A program made the translations under genes and the position numbers. This document shows positions 1 through 64,000 of a stretch of DNA of 64,000 bases, piece by piece. The stretch's first letter is position 1, and each line of letters begins with the position of its first letter. The notes beneath the pieces were generated by a model, which worked only from the letters and a program-made list of their open reading frames with translations, did not search any database and was not told where the DNA came from. The DNA comes from Amorphochlora amoebiformis (Eukaryota; Cercozoa; Chlorarachniophyceae), in the NCBI GenBank assembly GCA_054601695.1, contig BAAHQB010000302.1, positions 144,357 through 208,356 of the forward strand, read 5' to 3'.

Positions 1-40
<40 letters not shown>

Positions 41-49
41 CCGATAAAC

Positions 50-7929
<7,880 letters not shown>

Positions 7930-8427
7930 GGCCGCGGCAACCTCCCCCTTAACAACCAACCCACACATCCAAACCGGCGAAATTCAGGTTCTCAGCAATA
8001 AGTTCAATTTTTTTCGAGGGGATAACAATACAAGGAACGGAATAGACTCAACAAAGCACCGGAAACTATACATTAGCAATCAATAATGAAAGAAACTAAT
8101 ATCTCCTTCACGACCAAGGAAAATCTGTATTCACAGCAATCGATTCGAAAATGAGATCTCGACCGATGTTTCGAGATCGGAAAATCACGATTTCTTTGCT
8201 CGGAAACCACCCTACTCACCGAGCCGCCGGAGTATTCCTCGCGTTTGGACTTGTTCCTCTTTGGGGAAGACCCGAACATAAGTTATGTGTCTGCTTTGAT
8301 CCCTCGCACCTCCAGACGTGTCAGTCACCTACTGAGGCAGGAATCCGTCGCGGTGTTCGGTGCCGAAAAACCTCTAATAGTTCACAGAAATCCCGGGACC
8401 CAAAGGAGGATTAAAAACTCGGCTGGA
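7930..8427. promoter_or_regulatory. Divergent intergenic region (EHD / Der)
   Basis: About 500 bp separate the start codons of two divergent genes. The stretch has ordinary base composition and no (TA)n array, in sharp contrast to the introns on both sides. It presumably holds both promoters and 5' UTRs. No TATA box or initiator could be assigned with confidence. Confidence 0.5.
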
Positions 8428-21691
<13,264 letters not shown>

Positions 21692-21863
21692 CAGATACCA
21701 GAGATACTAGAGATAGATTCCGACTATGATAGCTAGGATCTTGAAATTGAAAGTTTTCTTATAAATATAGTAGGTTCAGAGGTGTAATCATGATGATATG
21801 GGGAAAATAAACATTTGGTTGAAATTTGTAAGATCATAGCTAGTACGTCGTAATGCACAACCA

Positions 21864-21900
<37 letters not shown>

Positions 21901-22018
21901 ACATATATATAATATATATACATATATTATATGTAATATATATAAAAATATATATATATATATACATATATACATATTTAATTATATATGTATATATATA
22001 TATATATATGTATTCAGA

Positions 22019-22064
<46 letters not shown>

Positions 22065-22443
22065 GTGCGTATATATTTATACCTATACTATATATATATC
22101 TAGATATATCTGGTATATCTCGATATGTTTTTCGAGATACATTTCATAAAAATAATAAAATCTATAAATGATATATAAATTTATTTATTCTCTAGATTAG
22201 TAATATATATATATATATATATATTTATTGTACCATGAGTCGAATTCGAAGCTTCATGTATAAATTTCTAGAGAATATTGAAAATTCTAGTCTATACGAT
22301 GTGCACCTCTAGCCAGTTGAGAAAAATAAATTTAATTATCCATATTTTAATGATATAAACAACTTTCTGTGCTATACATCTCGCCTTTTCGTGTACTGAG
22401 AATTGCACAAGCGTTGGCCCTGCCGTATTACAACACTGATAAG
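21692..22443. other. Convergent intergenic region (Der / HPF)
   Basis: The 3' ends of two convergent genes are 752 bp apart. The stretch contains (TA)n around 21866-22070 and AT-rich single-copy sequence that presumably carries both 3' UTRs and polyadenylation signals. No coding exon was found. Confidence 0.5.
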
Positions 22444-23602
22444 TTACGCCTCGGGCTCAATCAAACCAACACCCCCTTCCTCTCGTCTGTAGACTACATT
22501 GACCTCCTTCGTGTCCGCGTTCCTGAACACTGGAAACAATACATCGTTGTCAGTCTCTACATGTAGTGATAGTGACCAAGAGTGAGAGTGAGAGGAAATC
22601 GAACAAGCAGTAATCGCCCTTATCATAAAACCGAACTCCTGAACCTAAATACGCACCGTAAAAATCGTGATCTAAGTAGTCTAGACAGATGGTAGCATCC
22701 TCCACGGTGATCGGTGGCATCGGGAATCTCTTTTTCCTAACAACAGCGACATCATCCATCGGCTTGTAGCCCTCGGGGACCGGCTGGAATTCTCCCTGGA
22801 CGTCGTCCTCTCCAAACGTCTGAGCTTCCGCACCGATGTCGCTTTCACTAGAGTCGGAGATGTCGTTGCGGTAGAATGTACGCACACCTGTCGAAGCCCT
22901 CTTGTCGAACTTGCGCTCCTTGTACTTGCGCAGTTTACGGTTGACGAGGTCCGTGACAAGATCGATCGATGAGTACTCCGAGATCGACGAGACCGTGCCG
23001 CGCATCACCTTGGAATCCTTGACGTACACAGTCACCTCCACCTTGTGAGCGTTTTCCTTGACGGAGGGATTCTTGTTGATTGTGAAGTGGATCTCGCAAC
23101 TCTTAACAAACTCTGACCAAACAACGGATAACATCATATGTCGCGGAAATGACGACCATCAGCTCGCCGCTCGCAATGTTGAAAGGGTTCGAGAGCATAC
23201 ACAACGACCTTTGTATTTCTTGAGCATCTGTCCCAACTTGTCGTTTGTGTACGCAGCGATCGATTCAGTAAGTTCGATATTGTTACCGGTGATGACCATC
23301 GACGGATTCGCAGAAGCGCCGACGCTCACGTCCCGGCTCTCCCCGCAGCGTTGCACCTTGAAGTTCACGGGAACGGATCCTACAGGTTGCGTCACTCCGG
23401 GTCCGGCAAAGGTAGTTTTGCAAGCTCCTGGCAACCACTGCGGGGGACACTTAACATATCCTGGGACCATAACTCCCCTCGACTGCACCTGCCCGACATG
23501 TACGCTTCGCAAATTCGATGACGACGGCTGAGGACGAATCGCAGCAGAATAAAGCACTCCCACACTTGCCGCGGCAACCAGCAGGCTGAAAGCGCGGGCC
23601 AT
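22444..23602 (-). CDS. Long-form ribosome hibernation factor (HPF/PSRP1 type), probably plastid
   Basis: Three exons on the minus strand: 23201-23602, 22657-23101, 22444-22529. They total 933 nt, 310 aa plus TAA, in consistent phase. The N-terminal RaiA/HPF domain is visible: ITGNNIELTESIAAYTNDKL, HKVEVTVYV, then SSIDLVTDLVNRKLRKYKER. A linker leads to the C-terminal dimerisation domain of long HPF (KRFPMPPITVEDA, LDHDFYVFRNA, VNVVYRREEGGVGLIEPEA). The family binds the 30S decoding site and makes inactive 70S or 100S ribosomes. The N-terminus MARAFSLLVAAASVGVLYSA is signal-peptide-like and is followed by about 80 residues of low conservation before the domain, as expected for a plastid-targeted protein. 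An in-frame Met at 23626 is an alternative start. The exon 1 donor was set at 23201 because it is the only GT that keeps phase. Its introns are short and free of (TA)n, unlike all its neighbours. Confidence 0.93.
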
Positions 23603-23839
23603 TTGACGTCGATGCGAGACAACCATCGAACTTCTCCAAATACCCCCCAAAAAGTAGAACCCGAAAAGATAAATAACACTTTGAGATTGATATGTTACAT
23701 ATCTTTAGTTTTGTATATTAATATATCATTATTTATATATCCGCGCATAGGATATTAGATATAAAAATTTTCCGAGACAAGAAACAATTTGTCGCTTATG
23801 GCTCCCGAGGTCCCCAGGCCCTCGCTTCTCATGCGGTAA
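23603..23839. promoter_or_regulatory. Divergent intergenic region (HPF / small basic protein)
   Basis: Only about 237 bp separate two divergent start codons. It is AT-rich but has no microsatellite array. It probably contains a bidirectional promoter; no specific motif was recognised. Confidence 0.45.
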
Positions 23840-28758
<4,919 letters not shown>

Positions 28759-29321
28759 TCGACATATCCTCCATCGTATTGCCTCTCGACCTTAAACTAG
28801 CTCATAGCTCCACCACCATAGCTCGAGCATCATAGCTCGACCCCAATACCTCTTGTACTAGTGTACCCCGACCTCGGTGGTAACTCAACCATTGGTGAAG
28901 TTCCGGGTGTTGAGGTCATCGAAACTGATGACTCTGATCTCCAAAATTTTTTCTGGATCATGAATTCGAGTCGACTCTGCTGGTCTGGCGCGCCAGGTCT
29001 AGAGGTTATAGAGAGACTAGAAAAGTTCCGAATGATCAATGTTAATTTAAGGTTATCTCTAGATCTAGGTTATAGAGACTGGAAAGTTCCGAATTATCAA
29101 TGTTAAGTTTATCAAGAAAAATATGCCCAAGGTTCTAGTAATTCTAGTAATTTCTAGAATTTTAGAATTACAAATCAGTAGGTAATAATGATAGTGACAT
29201 CTACTATCTGGACTAGCAAGTTTAATTTAGTTCGAGCCTTACAAGTGTAATCTCCGATTCAGTGAACTTAAAAATTCATGCTCGCAGCTTAACTTTTAGA
29301 ACTTTTTAAATCGGACGCGAT
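28759..29321. other. Convergent intergenic region
   Basis: About 560 bp lie between the tentative end of the small basic gene and the stop codon of the methyltransferase gene. The sequence is single-copy, with a short internal near-duplication of a block reading 'ggttatagaga..aaagttccgaat' near 29004-29034 and 29071-29100. The open frames here have no family resemblance or splice support. Confidence 0.4.
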
Positions 29322-45788
<16,467 letters not shown>

Positions 45789-46349
45789 CGGTGTTGGGTG
45801 CCGAGGCGAGGTTTTATAAAATCTTTGGGTTCCGGTATTGGATTCCGACGAGATGACCCTCTGCGATTAATCTGCCGGCCTTATGCAAACACCTCTTTTG
45901 CCCCTATACTCTATTCCTTTGCTCAAATACCTTAGAAAGAAGCCTTACTTACCCCTATCCACACCCCTGTTACGAAATATATCCGAAAAAATAAGTTTCA
46001 AAACAAGAGAACTCGAGGCTTATACCCTCATACTTGTGGCCACCCCATTCCCAACCCGCGTGCACGTTTTTTTTTCCCGAAACCATTCGGATAGAATCTC
46101 TTTCAACCCTATTCCACACCCCTTTCCGATTTTCTACCGCGAGAATATCTCCAAAGCACGAAAACATCGGGCTTTTAGAGTCCAACACGATGGTTAAAAT
46201 ATTCATTCACTCGAATGACCTGAACACAATCTCCTTCCGCCCCAACCCACACATTTTTTTCCATTGTTCTGCAAAGCAAAGTCAAGTTCAAAACCCAAAA
46301 AAACATACAATGTTTTGATGCGAATGCCACGTGACTATCTTAGCTCGGT
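45789..46349. promoter_or_regulatory. Divergent intergenic region (methyltransferase / zinc-finger gene)
   Basis: This 561 bp spacer between two divergent genes has moderate GC content and no (TA)n array. Several open frames cross it but none has splice-site or family support. It probably carries both promoters. Confidence 0.45.
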
Positions 46350-60200
<13,851 letters not shown>

Positions 60201-60600
60201 TCTCACTCGTCTAGTCGTGCTGGGCCTGGCCTGCAGCTGTGCATGAATCTTGCCCGACTAGTTACATGATATCGTATCTTAAGTTCCAAGTTTTATTTTT
60301 ATGTGAATTCATAATTTAAACTCCCCGATTCAATGAGTCTTGGAAGACAAGAATACTAGGAAATACTTGCCGAGAAGGTCTAGAATTATAGTCTGATTGG
60401 GACATGGCACACGTACGCCAGCAGACAATGTAATCGAGTACTAGTAACTAGCGCTCTTGAGAAGCTCAAATGATTGGTATTATGATTATCAATTTATCAT
60501 ACTGTAAAATCACAGTCATTCAAGTTTTTCCTAACCCTTCGAACCGTAAAAGTTTCTCAGCCATAGAATTGCACATGTAAGAGACTCGGGTACACTAGTG
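60201..60600. other. Convergent intergenic region (zinc-finger / SRPBCC genes)
   Basis: Four hundred bp of single-copy AT-rich sequence with no microsatellite lie between two stop codons. It presumably holds both 3' UTRs. No exon was seen. Confidence 0.5.
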
Positions 60601-60858
60601 TTATAGCAAATCATCAAATACTTCGAGCTTGCCGTCCTCCGCCAATGCTTTGAATCGCTCCATATCGGCCTGATCGATATAATTACATATTTATACATAT
60701 ATATATAAAATATATATATATATATATATATATATACATTTACTAATCTAGTATATAAAATATATATTCATATTTCTATACTATGATATATATCTAGACA
60801 TATCATAGTACACATGTATATACATATATACACACACATATATGCACACATATATACA

Positions 60859-60907
<49 letters not shown>

Positions 60908-61083
60908 TTGTATTCTAAGCACCTGCAAGATCTCCTCAACGAGAGGCGAAACTGCATTTCCTAGAGGACCGAGAACGTCTGGAACCTATGCCATATATAT
61001 ATATATATATATAGTATATAGATAGACGAATACACAAACACACACACACACATATATATATATACATATATATATATTATATT

Positions 61084-61124
<41 letters not shown>

Positions 61125-61252
61125 ATATACGTATATTAACACAACATAATTTTATATTCGTTTTACATGTACACATGATATATATATATATATCTACACA
61201 TATATATAAACACCTGAAATGAGATAGCAAGTTGAAGATGACACGTGTTGTC

Positions 61253-61294
<42 letters not shown>

Positions 61295-61386
61295 TACACA
61301 TATATATAAACACCTCAAATGAGATAGCAAGTTGAAGATGACACGTGTTGTCATCATATATATATATATACATACATACATACATA

Positions 61387-61432
<46 letters not shown>

Positions 61433-61483
61433 TATATATAAACACCTGAAATGAGATAGCAAGTTGAAGGTGACACGTGTTGT

Positions 61484-61531
<48 letters not shown>

Positions 61532-61575
61532 GAACACCTCAAATGAAATAGCAAGTTGAAGATGACACGTGTTGT

Positions 61576-61614
<39 letters not shown>

Positions 61615-61821
61615 GAACACCTCAAATGAAATAGCAAGTTGAAGATGACACGTGTTGTCACCATATATATATGTAATATATATATATATAATATATATAT
61701 ATATCTATATGTATATATATTATATATATATATATATACATACATATATATATACATGTATATATATATATATATATGAACACCTCAAATGAAATAGCAA
61801 GTTGAAGATGACACGTGTTGT

Positions 61822-61874
<53 letters not shown>

Positions 61875-62113
61875 CACCTCAAATGAAATAGCAAGTTGAA
61901 GATGACACGTGTTGTCATCCATTTTTCGAAACTTTACTTGACCTCTATTCCGAACCTAAAATAGTACTATACTCATACATACACGCATATACTCCATACA
62001 CACATATACTAATACGTCATATACACATACGAGAATCTATATGCATTTTTCGCTTCAGTATACGTAATCGATATATACATGTACATATGGATCCTTGCAC
62101 ACTAACAACACCA

Positions 62114-62167
<54 letters not shown>

Positions 62168-62187
62168 CAAACACACACATATATGTA

Positions 62188-62223
<36 letters not shown>

Positions 62224-62227
62224 AAAA

Positions 62228-62268
<41 letters not shown>

Positions 62269-62334
62269 ACCTGAATTGCAGTCCCAATACCTGAGCCACC
62301 CATTGATCCATCAATTGATTGCCAATGAAGCATC

Positions 62335-62381
<47 letters not shown>

Positions 62382-62533
62382 GTATATATGATACATTGAT
62401 CCATCAATTGATTGCCAATGAAGCATCTATATATATACATATATATATATTTATATATACATATGTATATATGATACATTGATCCATCAATTGATTGCCA
62501 ATGAAGCATCTATATATATATATATATATACAT

Positions 62534-62605
<72 letters not shown>

Positions 62606-62774
62606 GATACATTGATCCATCAATTGATCGCCAATGAATCATCTATATATATATACATATATATGTGTATATTATATATATATATATATATACATATATA
62701 TGTGTATATATGATACATTGATCCATCATTTGATTGCCAATGGAGCATCTTATATATAATATGTATATATTATA

Positions 62775-62819
<45 letters not shown>

Positions 62820-63011
62820 TTTATGTATATATATATATATTATATATATATATATATACACATATATATACATATATGTATATATTTTATATTGATCCAT
62901 CAATTGATTGCCACTGAAACATCTAGTGTATACATATCTATGTGTAAACATTTATATATGTATATATGTGTAAATGTATGTATGTATATATATATATGTG
63001 TATATATGTTT

Positions 63012-63043
<32 letters not shown>

Positions 63044-63099
63044 TATGTTTTATATTGATCCATCAATAGATTACCAATGAAAATCTAATATCCATATAT

Positions 63100-63130
<31 letters not shown>

Positions 63131-63146
63131 TTATGTATTATTTATA

Positions 63147-63209
<63 letters not shown>

Positions 63210-63520
63210 AACATGTATATCAACATAAAATTCAATATTAAACAATCCCACTCTATATAGATTACTTTATTCTTTAAAGGGGGAAGATTTCTCGCTTTCC
63301 AGGAGAACTCAAAGCTCTGACCTAGGGCCTACACGTGTATACAACCATAAACATGTGTGCATTTTGCGTATACAACCATAAACATGTGTGCATTTTGCGT
63401 ATTTACGTATATTTATTTACATATTTATGTATTGAACTTATAGATATTCTTTATTTACGCGAATATATATGCATGAATGCTATCTCTGACGCAAGGACTA
63501 AATGCATATCAAACAATGTG

Positions 63521-63553
<33 letters not shown>

Positions 63554-63626
63554 AATATATATATATATGTGTGTGTATGTGTGCGTGTATGAATATATGT
63601 GTATTAATTATATATATATATATATA

Positions 63627-63667
<41 letters not shown>

Positions 63668-63812
63668 TTATGTGCAAATGTATGCCGCAACAGTTATATT
63701 TAATATATATATATATATATATATAATATATATTATATATATATATATATCTATATATATAAATGAAATATACAATATTGTATACCTCCGTCTCCAGCTT
63801 CCACGTAGACAC
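60601..63812 (-). CDS. SRPBCC / polyketide cyclase-dehydrase-like protein, 5' end off the window
   Basis: Six exons on the minus strand: 63786-63812, 63266-63316, 62271-62333, 61878-61931, 60923-60985, 60601-60669 (TAA). All junctions are phase 0 and the visible part is 108 residues. The order [61 protein letters not shown] matches the second half of the START-like fold of the SRPBCC superfamily: beta strands with a conserved Trp, then a long C-terminal helix ending in RFKALAE. Plastid members of this group are known, but the ligand cannot be inferred. Upstream exons lie beyond 64,000. Two exons carry six-copy partial duplication arrays in their introns. Confidence 0.8.
61205..61830 (-). repeat. 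Six copies of SRPBCC exon 61878-61931 (donor side)
   Basis: Blocks near 61208, 61311, 61439, 61527, 61612 and 61775 repeat the exon end ([10 protein letters not shown]) with donor. They lie downstream of the intact exon and are separated by (TA)n. Confidence 0.94.
62385..63090 (-). repeat. Six copies of SRPBCC exon 62271-62333 (acceptor side)
   Basis: Blocks near 62393, 62473, 62602, 62712, 62889 and 63053 repeat the acceptor and codons [10 protein letters not shown], then enter (TA)n. Divergence rises with distance from the intact exon. Confidence 0.92.
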
Positions 63813-63857
63813 CTATGCACAAATACTTAACAATCAGAAATACTATAACATTACACG

Positions 63858-63892
<35 letters not shown>

Positions 63893-64000
63893 CATATATA
63901 TATATATATAATATAATATCTAATAACATATATATATATATATATGTATATTATATATATATATATATTATATATATATATATACATATGCATGTGTGTG

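Noticed and set aside
28830-29106. Open frames of 69-81 codons on both strands
   Set aside because: No splice sites in phase and no family resemblance; the region fits 3' UTR or intergenic DNA.

Overview
This is a eukaryotic nuclear window, most likely from a photosynthetic protist with a complex (secondary) plastid. Genes are split into many tiny exons with GT-AG introns. Interstitial telomeric repeats are (TTAGGG)n. Several products are plastid or bacterial type (the double GTPase Der, a long ribosome hibernation factor, a THUMP methyltransferase) and carry N-terminal signal-peptide-like segments. The signal sequences lack an obvious Phe just after the predicted cleavage site, so the lineage is left open.

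Seven genes can be assembled by joining exons whose splice phases agree. In strictly alternating orientation they are: an EHD (Eps15-homology-domain type dynamin-like) ATPase (50-7929, minus, C-terminus off the left edge); Der/EngA (8428-21691, plus, 23 exons, 575 aa); a long-form HPF/PSRP1 (22444-23602, minus, 3 exons, 310 aa); an unassigned small basic protein (23840 to about 28758, plus); a THUMP/UPF0020 (RlmL-type) RNA methyltransferase (29322-45788, minus, 24 exons, 601 aa); an AT-hook protein with six zinc fingers (46350-60200, plus, 18 exons, 369 aa); and an SRPBCC/polyketide-cyclase-like protein (60601 to beyond the right edge, minus). Intergenic gaps are only about 240-750 bp, while introns are swollen to hundreds or thousands of bases by (TA)n, telomeric repeats and minisatellites. 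Nearly all long open frames of alternating Tyr/Ile are (TA)n read as protein and are not genes.

The most unusual feature is a family of 'exon-edge stutter' arrays. In every multi-exon gene except the three-exon HPF gene, one edge of an exon together with its splice site has been copied repeatedly into the adjoining intron, usually separated by (TA)n. Copies of a 5' exon edge (with acceptor) always lie upstream of the intact exon; copies of a 3' edge (with donor) always lie downstream. More than 80 extra copies are visible. Introns also hold blocks of TTAGGG repeats, including a head-to-head inversion near 28,090, and a shared telomere-associated cassette present at 15.4 and 57.6 kb in opposite orientation.

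Der, HPF and the RlmL-type enzyme are all ribosome-assembly or ribosome-state factors and sit next to one another, which suggests (inference) a local cluster of plastid-ribosome functions. Exon coordinates were read by eye from splice motifs, reading phase and family resemblance; no alignment or transcript data were available.
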